A stretch of 64,000 nucleotides of DNA from Paenibacillus lycopersici (GCF_010119935.1 NZ_CP048209.1:265001-329000), one strand, 5' to 3'; shown: positions 11,914 to 21,659, numbered from the stretch's first letter. The notes: generated by a model not told the origin, from the letters alone. Translations and numbers: made by a program.

Positions 11914-11959
11914 AACAAGAGAGAACCGCGTGAATGGAATCACGCGGTTCTCTCTTGTT
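11914..11959. terminator. Bidirectional terminator between convergent genes
   Basis: A perfect 20-bp stem (AACAAGAGAGAACCGCGTGA and its complement) closes a 6-nt loop ATGGAA. It sits between the lipoprotein gene on the plus strand and the SLH gene on the minus strand and can serve both. Confidence 0.85.
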
Positions 11960-12003
11960 GTTTATCAGATGCCCACTGTCTGGCCCGTCGGGCCGTTCAG
12001 GCA

Positions 12004-13896
12004 TTAGGATGTTGCGGCCGGCGCGTACGTTACCGTATACGTAACTTCGGTCGTCTTGCCGTACTTATTGGTAGCCGAGAGCTTGAACGTATTCGTGCCC
12101 TCGTTCAGATTTAGCGTTGTCGAATTCGTGTAGTACGATTGCTGCTCTTCGCCTACATAGACGACCGGACCGGAGTCGTTCTTGTCCGATACCGTCCAGC
12201 TGACGGTTACCTTGTTCGCGGAAGCGGTCTCCGGCGCATGAATGAGCGTCAGGGTTGGCGCCGGCGGATTAAACGTCACCGTCTTCGTGATCTCCGTTGC
12301 CTTCCCGAGCTTATTGACTGCGCGTACCGTGATGGTGTTCGCGCCAGGCTGCAGGGCAAAGGTTTTGCTATTGGAATAGTAGCTTTGTTCTTCGCCGTTC
12401 ACGAATACGGTTGGCGAGGAGTCGTTGGTATCGCTGATCGTCCATGTCAAGGCAACGGAGTCCTTATCGGTCGTTTCCGGCAAATCGCCAACCTTCAGTG
12501 TAGACGTGCCGGGATTGAAGGTAACGGTCTTGGTTACTTTCGTCGATTTTCCGAGTTCGTTCGTCGCTTTGACGACGATCGTGTTGCTGCCTTCTTTCAA
12601 TTTGACCGTAGTCGAGTTGCTGTAGGTCGACTGCTGTACGTCGTTGACATACACATCCGGGTAGGAATCGTTCTTGTCGGATGTCGTCCACGTGACGGTG
12701 ACCGTTTCCTTGTCGGTCGTCTCCGGCAGATCGCCCACGTTCAAAGTCGGGCCGCCAACATTGAAGGTGACGTGCTTGACCACTTCGGTCGTCTTGCCGG
12801 CGGCATTCTCCGCCTTGACGATAATAACATTATCTCCTTCGACAAGCTCAACGCTGGCAGAACTGGAATATTGCGATTGCTCCTTGCCATTGAGATAGAC
12901 GGTCGGATAGCTGTCGTTGGCATCCTTAACCTTCCAGGATACGTTAATCGTCTGCTTGTCCGATTGCTCGGGAACGCCCGATACTTCAAGCGTCGGCGCT
13001 CCTTTCTCGAACACGACCTTCTTGTTGACGGTCTCCGTCTTGCCGCCTGCCATCCGGGCCGAGATCGTATACGTGTAGGTTCCCTCTTCTTCCAATTGGA
13101 CGCCTACCCGGAATTGCCCTTGGACAACGTCGACCTGCTTACTGTTGATAAAGACTTTCGCGCCCTTGGTTACGTCGCCGGTGATGTAGAATGTTGGAGA
13201 CGTCGTCGTCTCCGGGGCGTCGACGTTCAGTTCCAGAGCAGCCTGGCCGTCGCTGGAGGCGCCTTTTATGACGCGGTAGATGAGTGCGGCCGCTTCGGCG
13301 CGCGTGACCGGGCTGCCCGGCTTAATCGTATTGTTCTCATAGCCGGACATCAGCTTCTCTTGGATGGCGATGCCCACGTAGGTACGCAGGTTCGGCGAAA
13401 CGTCGTCGCCGTCGTAGAAACGATCCAGTATAGACGGATTTTCGAGATCGTCCGGCTGGTAGTTCATCGTTTTGACGAGCGCTACGGCGACATCCTCGCG
13501 GGTCGCCTTGGCTGCTGGATCGAAGAATGCTTTGCCATTCGGCGGATAATAGCCGGTCAGGAAGTCCTTGGCCGCTTCGACGGCCTGAAAGGACCAACGT
13601 GTCGAAGAGACGTCGCGGAACGTCTGCGGGGCGTCTTTCCCTGGCAGATCGAGATAGAAGGCCTGGGCGATCAGCTGCGCGAACTGTTCGCGCGTGACGG
13701 GCTGTCCAGGTTTGAAGGTGTTGTCCTCGAACCCTTTGACCACCCCTAACTGAACCAGACTGTCGATAGCATCCTTAGCCCAATATGTACCATCCACATC
13801 GGTGAAATCAGGAGCATTGTCGGCATAAGCCACGGCCGGAATCATAAGCAAGACGGCCAGGAAGGCTGTAACGATCGTTGTTTTCCATTTCTTCAT
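12004..13896 (-). CDS. S-layer-homology domain surface protein with Ig-like repeats
   Basis: The 630-aa secreted protein has a signal peptide ending near AYA|D (residue 26). Three SLH domains follow (about residues 28-75, 90-140 and 150-210) with the typical FTDVDGTYWAKDAI, FKPGQPVTREQFAQL and IKPGSPVTRAEAAALIYR signatures; these bind pyruvylated secondary cell-wall polymer. The C-terminal 400 residues contain about five Ig/fibronectin-like modules of about 80 residues with a recurring VTVSWTxxDKNDSxPxVYVN pattern. It is probably a non-covalently attached surface structural or adhesive protein. Unusually the anchoring domains are N-terminal. The mRNA starts from its own promoter region after 13900. 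Confidence 0.92.
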   Translation of the reverse strand: MKKWKTTIVTAFLAVLLMIPAVAYADNAPDFTDVDGTYWAKDAIDSLVQLGVVKGFEDNTFKPGQPVTREQFAQLIAQAFYLDLPGKDAPQTFRDVSSTRWSFQAVEAAKDFLTGYYPPNGKAFFDPAAKATREDVAVALVKTMNYQPDDLENPSILDRFYDGDDVSPNLRTYVGIAIQEKLMSGYENNTIKPGSPVTRAEAAALIYRVIKGASSDGQAALELNVDAPETTTSPTFYITGDVTKGAKVFINSKQVDVVQGQFRVGVQLEEEGTYTYTISARMAGGKTETVNKKVVFEKGAPTLEVSGVPEQSDKQTINVSWKVKDANDSYPTVYLNGKEQSQYSSSASVELVEGDNVIIVKAENAAGKTTEVVKHVTFNVGGPTLNVGDLPETTDKETVTVTWTTSDKNDSYPDVYVNDVQQSTYSNSTTVKLKEGSNTIVVKATNELGKSTKVTKTVTFNPGTSTLKVGDLPETTDKDSVALTWTISDTNDSSPTVFVNGEEQSYYSNSKTFALQPGANTITVRAVNKLGKATEITKTVTFNPPAPTLTLIHAPETASANKVTVSWTVSDKNDSGPVVYVGEEQQSYYTNSTTLNLNEGTNTFKLSATNKYGKTTEVTYTVTYAPAATS

Positions 13897-14088
13897 TTTG
13901 TCCCCTCCTTATTTCATACAGGGACTATATTACTATGAATCTAGCCGTTTGGCGATAGTTGGAATTTCTTCAATCCGCTAGAGGTCGTGTTTTGTCGTTC
14001 ATTCGTTCAGCTTCGCGATTGTCGCTGCCATATCGGCAAATTTCGAACCGCCCGCCAAGGCGGAAGCGCCCATTGCGTTGTCAACTAT

Positions 14089-14895
14089 TTACGGCTTTCT
14101 TGCCTTGATGACAAAAGTCACGGGGAGCATCTTTGCCTTTTGGGCAAATGTACTGTTATTGTGTGCTTGGAGAAGCTCCTCCTCCGATTGCTCAATCATC
14201 CGCTCGATTACGAAGCCCGCTTGTGCCAAGGCATTCACATAGGTTGATAGTGTACGGTCCGATAGCGTCAGCGTACTTTCGTCAAGAGACGACGAATACC
14301 ACGATTCGTCAAAATAACATTTTTTAAAAACAAGCGTATTATTTTCTTCAACCACGCATTTGTGTATCGGGTGGGACCAGCTGAAAATAAACGCGCCGTC
14401 TTTTTTTAAGTAAGCAGCAATCCGGCCAAACGTCCCCTCAAGATCGGTTGTCCAGCCTACCGCATAAACCGAATAAACAACGTCAAAATAATGCTCGGGT
14501 ATGCCGCATTCCTCTTCCATGGGCGAACAGATCAATTTCGCGGAAAGACCGTGCGCCTTCAAATATTCCCTTGTTTTTTCGATTTGATTTTCGGATATGT
14601 CCATACCCCATAGCTCTGAGGCGTTGCGCTTCCCCAGGTATTGCAAGGAGTGACCGCTGCCACAGCCTATTTCCAGCATCCGCTTCCCCGAGACATCGCC
14701 TAGAAGCCGGCAGCTGTCTTCCGAGATAAAGGCCCCGTAGAAGGGAAGCGAGGTTGCGCCTAGAACTTCAGTTCCTTTCGTATCCCAAAATAAGCTGTTG
14801 GTTTCATGAATAACGCGCTTATCCATGTCGACCGATAGCGCGGCAACCTCACTGCCGCCTATAATGTTTGTACGATGAACGGCATTCTTGTCCAT
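14089..14895 (-). CDS. Class I SAM-dependent methyltransferase
   Basis: The 268-aa protein has the Rossmann motif I MLEIGCGSGHS (about residues 72-82), an acidic second strand (LWGMDIS) and the post-motif YFDVVYSVYAVGW, all typical of SAM-binding methyltransferases of the Methyltransf_11/25 type. The substrate cannot be told from the sequence. ATG at 14895 is preceded by GGGGAGCGTG at good spacing, so I keep the full length although residue 24 is also Met. It lies alone between the SLH gene and an Ltp gene. Confidence 0.85.
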   Translation of the reverse strand: MDKNAVHRTNIIGGSEVAALSVDMDKRVIHETNSLFWDTKGTEVLGATSLPFYGAFISEDSCRLLGDVSGKRMLEIGCGSGHSLQYLGKRNASELWGMDISENQIEKTREYLKAHGLSAKLICSPMEEECGIPEHYFDVVYSVYAVGWTTDLEGTFGRIAAYLKKDGAFIFSWSHPIHKCVVEENNTLVFKKCYFDESWYSSSLDESTLTLSDRTLSTYVNALAQAGFVIERMIEQSEEELLQAHNNSTFAQKAKMLPVTFVIKARKP

Positions 14896-15170
14896 ATAGA
14901 CACGCTCCCCGAATAAGATTCACCTACTGTCACCTAATCGTGCAATCCGGATTCTGTATTGGGATATCTATGCAAGACGATCATACCGTACATATGTTCT
15001 AGTGTAAATGCTGCCTATTCATGAATGAATCGATTAGGCCAATCTGCTCAATCGGCCGTTACTGGTTCCAAGGTTCTACAAAAATACACGACTTTTTACA
15101 CAATTTTTATTGTATGTTTCTGGGACAATATGCTACCATTTCCTTACACGATTGAGAGGGGATTTATATA

Positions 15171-15908
15171 ATGGGCGGAGTATTAATTGCAATCGGTAGT
15201 ATCGGATTCATCGTATCGCTGATTGTTACGATTAACCCGAAGATGAGTAAGCTTACTGCAAACCTTACACGCAAGAGGACGCTTCTATTTGCGGTGATAG
15301 CGTTCGTGGTCATAATTATCGGGGGCATCATCAGCCCTGACGCTAAAGAAGGCGTCGCAGACGGTGCTAGCGGAGCAGCGGCTCAGCCTCCTGTAGAAGC
15401 GTCTTCTGCGAATGCTGACGATACTGAAGCTAAGGCGCAAGACAAAACGAATGCAGATGCGAAAGCAAAAGCGGACGCCGATGCAAAAGCAAAAGCTGAT
15501 GCTGATGCGAAAGCGAAAGCGGACGCTGATGCAAAGGCAAAAGCCGATGCTGATGCGAAAGCGAAAGCGGACGCTGATGCAAAGGCAAAAGCCGAAGCCG
15601 ACGCAGCGCCGAAGGAAACGGCGAGCCAGCGTAATGCTGTTCGTAAGGCGAACGATTACTTGAATTTAACCTCCTTCTCCAGAACCGGCTTAATAAAACA
15701 ATTAGCGTTCGACGGATTTTCTGATGAAGACGCCAAATATGCGGTTGACCAAGCAGGTGCGGATTGGAACGAGCAAGCCGCGAAAAAAGCGAAAGATTAC
15801 CTTGATTTAACGGCATTCTCGAAGAAGGAGCTTATCAACCAGCTGGAGTTTGATGGATTCACAAGCGAACAGGCTGCATATGGAGTCGATAAGGCCTATA
15901 CGGACTAA
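15171..15908 (+). CDS. Membrane protein with DADAKAKA repeats and two Ltp domains
   Basis: The 245-aa protein has two N-terminal transmembrane segments (about residues 3-21 and 38-54) and no lipobox. A 70-residue Ala/Lys/Asp linker (about 85-150) is made of repeats of DADAKAKA, likely a long charged helix. Two C-terminal modules (about 152-195 and 200-243) match the Ltp family (host cell surface-exposed lipoprotein, PF07553): ANDYLNLTSFSRTGLIKQLAFDGFSDEDAKYAVD. In Streptococcus phage TP-J34 this domain blocks DNA entry of superinfecting phages. Many Gram-positive chromosomes carry such proteins with unknown roles. The start follows GAGAGGGG. Confidence 0.85.
   Translation: MGGVLIAIGSIGFIVSLIVTINPKMSKLTANLTRKRTLLFAVIAFVVIIIGGIISPDAKEGVADGASGAAAQPPVEASSANADDTEAKAQDKTNADAKAKADADAKAKADADAKAKADADAKAKADADAKAKADADAKAKAEADAAPKETASQRNAVRKANDYLNLTSFSRTGLIKQLAFDGFSDEDAKYAVDQAGADWNEQAAKKAKDYLDLTAFSKKELINQLEFDGFTSEQAAYGVDKAYTD
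15478..15600 (+). repeat. In-gene tandem repeat coding for DADAKAKA units
   Basis: A 24-bp unit alternating GATGCGAAAGCGAAAGCGGAC and GATGCAAAGGCAAAAGCC-type versions is repeated about five times and encodes the charged linker of the Ltp-domain protein. The third-position differences alternate between units, which suggests duplication of a 48-bp double unit. Confidence 0.85.
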
Positions 15909-15915
15909 TCGAACG

Positions 15916-15950
15916 AAAAGGCGTTTCCCGGATTCCGGGAAGCGCCTTTT
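15916..15950. terminator. Terminator after the Ltp gene
   Basis: AAAAGGCGTTTCCCGG pairs with CCGGGAAGCGCCTTTT with one wobble and a 3-nt loop. Flanking A and T runs make it usable in both directions. Confidence 0.9.
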
Positions 15951-15962
15951 GCTAATCGAAGC

Positions 15963-15995
15963 GAAAAAAAAACTCCTGCGCTTATTCCGCAGGAG
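15963..15995 (-). terminator. Terminator of tRNA-Arg (minus strand)
   Basis: CTCCTGCG and CGCAGGAG form the stem. On the minus strand it is followed by nine T residues. The next upstream minus-strand transcript is tRNA-Arg. Confidence 0.85.
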
Positions 15996-16083
15996 ATCGT
16001 CCTTCACTTTATATGCTCTCCGCGCAAGGCGAACAGTTCCACCGATATTCCGTTATGGATTATGGAAGCGGGCTTTGTAATAA

Positions 16084-16160
16084 TGGCGCGCCCGATACGA
16101 TTCGAACGTACGACCTGCAGTTTAGGAAACTGTCGCTCTATCCTGCTGAGCTACGGGCGC
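16084..16160 (-). tRNA. tRNA-Arg (anticodon CCT)
   Basis: On the minus strand the acceptor GCGCCCG pairs with CGGGCGC, followed by G and an encoded CCA. The D-arm AGCTCAG, the anticodon loop TTCCTAA (anticodon CCT, reading AGG) and the T-loop TTCGAAT are all in place. The length with CCA is 77 nt. It is a single-gene transcript with its own promoter and terminator. Confidence 0.95.
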
Positions 16161-16172
16161 GCGGCAAGGTTA

Positions 16173-16202
16173 ATAATAGCATGAAGGGCGAGGATGGCGC
16201 AA
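16173..16202 (-). promoter_or_regulatory. Promoter of tRNA-Arg
   Basis: On the minus strand TTGCGC (16197-16202) is followed after 18 bp by TATTAT (16173-16178), 12 bp before the mature tRNA. The rest of the gap up to 16430 shows no gene or clear element. Confidence 0.6.
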
Positions 16203-16430
16203 CATCCATGCAGGAAGAGGATGGAAGCGGAGTAGAGGGGACATGCAGCCAGGCGGAACCGCCTAGACCTCATGCTCTATGCCATAGGCATCGTCACGAT
16301 GGCGAATAGATCCTGAGAACGAGTGGAATAGGCTTTTATTCACATAGGATGTTGAAGGGTGTCGATATATTCCGTGAATATCGGCGAATCGAATCGACAA
16401 GTTTTTACAAAAATTACAACCGTAAGCGTA

Positions 16431-16458
16431 TATAATGGAGTTGTTACTAACTGTAACA
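16431..16458 (+). promoter_or_regulatory. Promoter -10 and dyad operator of the Spo0E-like gene
   Basis: TATAAT at 16431-16436 is the probable -10 box. Directly downstream, TGTTAC-N5-GTAACA (16442-16458) is a perfect 6-bp inverted repeat over the expected transcription start, the right place for a repressor. The -35 box is not clear. The repressor is unknown. Confidence 0.5.
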
Positions 16459-16493
16459 TACGATGATGCGATAGGAGCTGTCCCGAGGGCGTC

Positions 16494-17244
<751 letters not shown>

Positions 17245-17253
17245 TTAACAGCA

Positions 17254-17482
17254 TGTGCATAAGATTGTGGATAAGTTCGGATTATTCACAAGTTTGCCCA
17301 CAACTCCTTAATTATAGCTGTGAATATCACCGAAAACTGTGTATAACTCGAAATAAAGTAGGATCCATTCTCTTATCAACAGGTGGATAATGCCTAGCGC
17401 GACAAGCTTCGACGGAATAGCGCAGTGCTTGCTTTCATTTTTTTACAAGTATGGTATGATCCAAAAGAAGAGAGTATCCACA
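17254..17482. promoter_or_regulatory. DnaA-box cluster between tadA and the sensor kinase gene
   Basis: Four perfect matches to TTATNCACA lie at 17254-17262 (minus), 17266-17274 (minus), 17282-17290 (plus) and 17338-17346 (minus). Single-mismatch copies are at 17319-17327, 17382-17390 and 17474-17482. That makes seven boxes in 229 bp in the only intergenic space between divergent tadA and the kinase gene. The region is AT-rich. dnaA and dnaN are not adjacent, so it is probably a regulatory or titration site, not oriC itself. Confidence 0.78.
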
Positions 17483-17497
17483 AGCTTGGAATAAGGG

Positions 17498-19747
17498 ATG
17501 TGTCGCATATTGTCGGTCAAGATTAAGTTATCGCTTATGATTTCGCTGATTGTATTCGTCCTGCTCTTGCTCAATGTTATTTTGAATGAATATTCCACGG
17601 AGGTCAATCTGCGATCCGATGTCGAGCGCGATATGACTTCCATTACGAAACAGATCGCCGCCGATGTCTTGCAGAATACGAGCGAGAATGAGTTCGTACT
17701 GTCGGTCCTCCTCGATAAATTGAGAATGACCTCCTATTCCGCTGCCGAACAGCTCCCGCCGCATGCCAGGGACATCACCCCCGAACGGCTTCAGCTCGTC
17801 GCGTCCCGCATTGGCGTATCCGGGCTGTCCGTTATGCAAGGAAACGGCGAGAGCTACGCCATCGTGAATTCCACCAACCCCCGCGAAATCGGCGCCATCA
17901 GCTCGACATGGCCGAAGCGCGAGTTAGTCGCGCGGGATCAGAACGACGGCAATTTCGAATTCTGGTCGGGACCGAGCAGTCATTCGGTTGCCGGAACAGC
18001 CGTCCAGCTGGGACAGGAGTCCTTCTATACCAATGGTAATCTCGATTACATCATACGATGCTACATGGAGAGCGATCGTCTAAGCGATTATGAGAAAATG
18101 GCGAGCACGACGGCTTTTCTGGACGATATGAAAGCCGCCAACCCGACGATCCTGGAAGTAACGGGGTTTAACCCGGCGCTGTTCGGCGGGGATGCGACGA
18201 ACGCGGACATTCCTTCTTTCATCAGCAGCAAGGAGCTTACAGGATCGCCGCTGCCGTTCGGCACCTACACCTACGGCAGCGAGCGGGATGCGTCCGACGT
18301 GAAGGAAGTGACCAAGGAGAAGCGGATATTCCGCTATACCACCATACATAACCGGGATGTGATCAAAAGCTTCATCCTCGTTCAGGATCCCAGCCCCTAC
18401 GTCATCGGCCTTGTGCTCGACAAAAAGCCGCTTATGCGGCTGATGGACGAACAGCGCTCCAATCAGCTTTACATCTCCGCCGCCTTATTATGCATCGTTA
18501 TTATTTGCAGCTACTGGCTGTCCAATATCATGCTGCGTCCCGTTCGTTCGATTCTATGGAAGGTGAACGAGGTGTCCGTCGGACGGTTCGAAAGCGCGAT
18601 CGAGGTCAAACGGAAGGATGAGCTCGGCCAGCTCGCGCAGCGCGTCAATGCGATGTCGAAGAATTTGAATATTTACATGACGAAGCTCAAAATGGCGTTC
18701 GAAGAGAACCGCTCCATGAAGGAGTACCTCGAATCGTTCATCAATCATACGACCGATGCGATCCATGTGGTCGATTTGGACGGCCGGATCACCCAAGTCA
18801 ACCGGGCGTTCGAGCAGCTGTACGGTTATACGACGGAAGAGGCGGTAGGCCGGGCGCTCCCGCTGGCGCCGGAGCATTTGCGGGAAGAAGAGCAGCAGGC
18901 GATGGAACAGCTGAAATGCGGCAAGCCCTTGTCCGCTTGGGAGACGACGCGCGTCACGAAGTCCGGCGAGTGGATTTCCGTCAGCGTCACGACATCGCCG
19001 ATCCGCGATCGGCTGGGCAATGTGCACGCGATCGCCAGCATTACGCGCGATATGACGAGCCGCAATAAGATGGAAGAGCTGCTGCGCCGCTCGGAGAAGC
19101 TGACGACCGTCGGACAGCTGGCCGCCGGCGTGGCCCATGAAATCCGTAACCCGCTGACGACGCTTCGCGGCTTCCTGCAGCTGCAGCTGGAGACGTCGAA
19201 ATTGAATACGCGGCATGTCGATCTTATGCTGTCGGAGCTGGACCGGATCAATCTGATCGTCGGCGAGTTCTTGATTCTGGCGAAACCGCAGGCAACGCGG
19301 TTCGAGGTGAAGGACATCCGCTTCACGCTGGGCGACGTGATCTCGCTGCTCGACAGCCAGGCGCATCTGTGCAACGTCGTGTTCGCGACCGAGTTCGGGG
19401 ACGGGGACTGCCGGATTGCGTGCGAGGAGAACCAATTGAAGCAGGTGTTCATCAACGTACTCAAGAACGCGATGGAGGCGATGCCGCAAGGCGGCCAGAT
19501 CGCCATCGCGATTCATCATCAGGCAGGTCAGGTATGCGTATCCATTACGGATGAGGGAGTCGGCATCCCGGAGGAGAAGATCGCCAAGCTCGGCGATCCG
19601 TTCTACACGGACAAGGATGCGGGGACGGGCCTCGGCATAATGGTGAGCCAGCGCATTATCCAGAGCCACCAAGGCCATTTTGAAATCGAGAGCAAAGTCG
19701 GCGTAGGCACGACGGTGCTGATTACGCTCCCTCTGTACAAGGAATAA
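17498..19747 (+). CDS. Membrane sensor histidine kinase with HAMP and PAS domains, sporulation-kinase type
   Basis: The 749-aa protein has a TM segment (about residues 9-28), a 290-residue extracellular sensor, a second TM (about 325-345), a HAMP domain, a PAS domain (about 410-520), HisKA with phospho-acceptor His547 in GVAHEIRNPLTTLRGFLQL, and an HATPase domain with N box FINVLKNAMEAM and G box GTGLGIMVS. The His-box context is the one shared by KinA-KinE, so it may feed the Spo0F/Spo0A phosphorelay. There is no adjacent response regulator, as for orphan sporulation kinases. ATG 17498 directly abuts AAGGG; TTG 17510 is a better spaced start. Confidence 0.9.
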   Translation: MCRILSVKIKLSLMISLIVFVLLLLNVILNEYSTEVNLRSDVERDMTSITKQIAADVLQNTSENEFVLSVLLDKLRMTSYSAAEQLPPHARDITPERLQLVASRIGVSGLSVMQGNGESYAIVNSTNPREIGAISSTWPKRELVARDQNDGNFEFWSGPSSHSVAGTAVQLGQESFYTNGNLDYIIRCYMESDRLSDYEKMASTTAFLDDMKAANPTILEVTGFNPALFGGDATNADIPSFISSKELTGSPLPFGTYTYGSERDASDVKEVTKEKRIFRYTTIHNRDVIKSFILVQDPSPYVIGLVLDKKPLMRLMDEQRSNQLYISAALLCIVIICSYWLSNIMLRPVRSILWKVNEVSVGRFESAIEVKRKDELGQLAQRVNAMSKNLNIYMTKLKMAFEENRSMKEYLESFINHTTDAIHVVDLDGRITQVNRAFEQLYGYTTEEAVGRALPLAPEHLREEEQQAMEQLKCGKPLSAWETTRVTKSGEWISVSVTTSPIRDRLGNVHAIASITRDMTSRNKMEELLRRSEKLTTVGQLAAGVAHEIRNPLTTLRGFLQLQLETSKLNTRHVDLMLSELDRINLIVGEFLILAKPQATRFEVKDIRFTLGDVISLLDSQAHLCNVVFATEFGDGDCRIACEENQLKQVFINVLKNAMEAMPQGGQIAIAIHHQAGQVCVSITDEGVGIPEEKIAKLGDPFYTDKDAGTGLGIMVSQRIIQSHQGHFEIESKVGVGTTVLITLPLYKE

Positions 19748-19813
19748 TATGAAAATAGCGATCAAGCAGGGATTCGCTTGTTCATGTACAATAGATACAG
19801 ATGAGGTGAGGGC

Positions 19814-20539
19814 ATGCCGCAAGCGGAGGGCTACAGCGCGGTTCTGGCGGGCGCAACCGGACTCGTAGGGTTTCAGCTGCTCAAGCAGCTGCTGCAGGAA
19901 GACCGCTGCAGGTCGCTGACGGTACTCGCGCGCAGGCCGCTGCCTCAGCTGCCGGGACTGGAGATGCCGCGCGATAAACTGCATGTCATTACGGCGGACT
20001 TCGACCGCATGGACGAAGCGCTGAACGATATCCAAGCGGACGTCGTATTCTGCGCCCTCGGCACGACGATCAAGAAAGCGAAGTCGCAGGAGGCGTTCCG
20101 CCAAGTCGATCTGGGCTACCCGGTCGCGCTGGGAGAATGGGCGAAGGCGCACGGCGCGAGCAAAATGATCATCGTCTCCGCGATGGGCGCGAACGAGAAA
20201 TCGGCCGTGTTCTACAATCGGGTCAAAGGCGAAGCGGAAGCGGCGTTAAGGGTCATCGGGCTGCCCGAGCTGCACATTGTCCGGCCTTCGCTGCTGCTGG
20301 GGAAGCGGGAGGAGTTTCGCTTGGGCGAGAAGATAGCCGTCCTGCTCGGTCCGGCGCTCAGCCTGCTGATGCAAGGTCCGCTGCGGGGCTATCGGCCGGT
20401 TCATGCCGAGGACGTCGCCGCTTTCATGCGCAATATTGCGTCTGTCCCGCAAGAAACGCTTGCACCTTACGTCAGAATTTACGAAAATGATACAATAACA
20501 ACAAGTCGCCGAAAGACGAGGCACCAAAGTGCGGGGTGA
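19814..20539 (+). CDS. NAD(P)H-binding oxidoreductase (atypical SDR)
   Basis: The 241-aa protein begins with a Rossmann nucleotide-binding motif AGATGLVG and lacks the classical YxxxK catalytic spacing of short-chain dehydrogenases, having SAMGAN and FYNRVKGEAE instead. This is typical of the NAD(P)H-binding atypical SDR group related to HTATIP2/YbjT. The substrate is unknown. It is followed after 9 bp by an rRNA pseudouridine synthase gene whose ribosome binding site overlaps this stop codon, so the two are probably translated from one mRNA. Confidence 0.82.
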   Translation: MPQAEGYSAVLAGATGLVGFQLLKQLLQEDRCRSLTVLARRPLPQLPGLEMPRDKLHVITADFDRMDEALNDIQADVVFCALGTTIKKAKSQEAFRQVDLGYPVALGEWAKAHGASKMIIVSAMGANEKSAVFYNRVKGEAEAALRVIGLPELHIVRPSLLLGKREEFRLGEKIAVLLGPALSLLMQGPLRGYRPVHAEDVAAFMRNIASVPQETLAPYVRIYENDTITTSRRKTRHQSAG

Positions 20540-20548
20540 ATAAGTCAG

Positions 20549-21256
20549 TTGAGGATTAACAAGTTTATTAGCGAAACGGGTTACTGCTCCAGACGCGAAG
20601 CCGACAAGCTCGTGGAAAGCGGGAAAGTGACGATTAACGGCGCCGTTGCCGAGCTCGGCAGCCAGGCGGAGCATGGCGATGACGTACGCGTGGACGGCAA
20701 GCCGATCGGGGAGCATAAGCGCCACGTGTATATTGCGCTGAACAAGCCCGTCGGCATTACGAGCACGACGGAAGCGGAAGTTGCAGGCAACATCGTCGAT
20801 TTCATCGCGCATGAGGAACGGATCTTCCCGATCGGCCGATTGGATAAGGATTCGGAAGGCCTCATACTGCTTACGAACGACGGCGATATCGTGAATAAAA
20901 TTCTTCGCGCCGAAGGCAAGCATGAGAAGGAATATATCGTGACGGTCGACCGGCCCGTGACGCCGCGGTTTCTGAAGGCGATGAGCGAAGGCGTGCGCAT
21001 TCTCGGCTCCATGACGCTGCCTTGCAAGGTGCAGAAGGAATCCGACCGCGTCTTCCGGATTACGCTAACGGAGGGCAAGAACCGCCAAATCCGGCGCATG
21101 TGCCAGACCTTCGGCTATAACGTCCGCAAGCTTCGCCGGGTGCGGATCATGAATATCCACCTGGGCCAGCTGGCGAACGGCAAGTGGCGGGACCTGACGA
21201 AGAGCGAGCTGAACGAGCTGTTTGAATTGCTGGATTATCAAATGAGCGAGCGCTAG
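20549..21256 (+). CDS. rluF: 23S rRNA pseudouridine synthase, RluB/RluF family
   Basis: It isomerises a uridine of 23S rRNA, in the RluF case U2604. The 235-aa protein has an N-terminal S4 RNA-binding domain ([21 protein letters not shown]) and a catalytic domain with the motif [17 protein letters not shown], in which the Asp of GRLD is the nucleophile. The C-terminal [11 protein letters not shown] is the family signature. The start is TTG 20549; GGGGTGA at 20533-20539 is both its ribosome binding site and the end of the preceding gene. RluB and RluF cannot be separated safely by eye; the length favours RluF-like. Confidence 0.88.
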   Translation: MRINKFISETGYCSRREADKLVESGKVTINGAVAELGSQAEHGDDVRVDGKPIGEHKRHVYIALNKPVGITSTTEAEVAGNIVDFIAHEERIFPIGRLDKDSEGLILLTNDGDIVNKILRAEGKHEKEYIVTVDRPVTPRFLKAMSEGVRILGSMTLPCKVQKESDRVFRITLTEGKNRQIRRMCQTFGYNVRKLRRVRIMNIHLGQLANGKWRDLTKSELNELFELLDYQMSER

Positions 21257-21284
21257 CCCGTCTTTTCCCGGGAAATAACGACAA

Positions 21285-21331
21285 AACCAACATCGGTTCG
21301 ACGTTCATCGTCTTTGTGATGTTGGTTTTTT
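21285..21331 (+). terminator. Rho-independent terminator after rluF
   Basis: AACCAACATC pairs with GATGTTGGTT around a 23-nt loop and is followed by TTTT. Confidence 0.88.
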
Positions 21332-21450
21332 AGTTGCCTGCGGCAGGCGATTTGCAAGAGACGGGAAGCCCGCCGGACAAGCGGGGAGGGCGGGTTCAAT
21401 CTTGCCATCCTATAAAACATGAAGTAAAATTATAAAGGATTGTCCGCACT

Positions 21451-21659
21451 TTGCATAGAGGTTTTTAGAAAATAATAATACGCATCACGAGACCGGATAA
21501 GCGTTGACGCCGGCGGTTCGAAGCCGGGCTCGCATCAGGTGGCTGGCGGTTCGGACATGCAGTCGAGTCCTGCTTCAAGAGGACGCCCCGACGGGCGGTT
21601 CTACTAGACGCCGGGAACAAGGCGCAAGGCGTTCAGCCTTCGAAGAAAGGACCATTGCT
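21451..21659 (+). promoter_or_regulatory. Promoter and structured 5' leader of the MurE-like operon
   Basis: TTGCAT (21451-21456) and AATAAT (21474-21479) at 17-bp spacing are a plausible promoter. The remaining 175 nt before the start have unusually many local hairpins, for example CCGGC-N8-GCCGG near 21512 and CGCCC-N4-GGGCG near 21590, in contrast to the AT-rich sequence before it. I cannot match it to a known riboswitch or T-box, and I see no terminator in it. It may be a regulatory leader. Confidence 0.4.

Noticed and set aside
12139..13749. 536-codon open frame antisense to the SLH protein gene
   Set aside because: The minus strand codes for clear SLH and Ig-like domains; the plus-strand frame has low-complexity Arg-rich sequence and no ribosome binding site.
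17254..17482. oriC itself
   Set aside because: dnaA and dnaN are not adjacent and no clear DNA-unwinding element with DnaA-trio was identified; the region lies downstream of the usual oriC-flanking genes.
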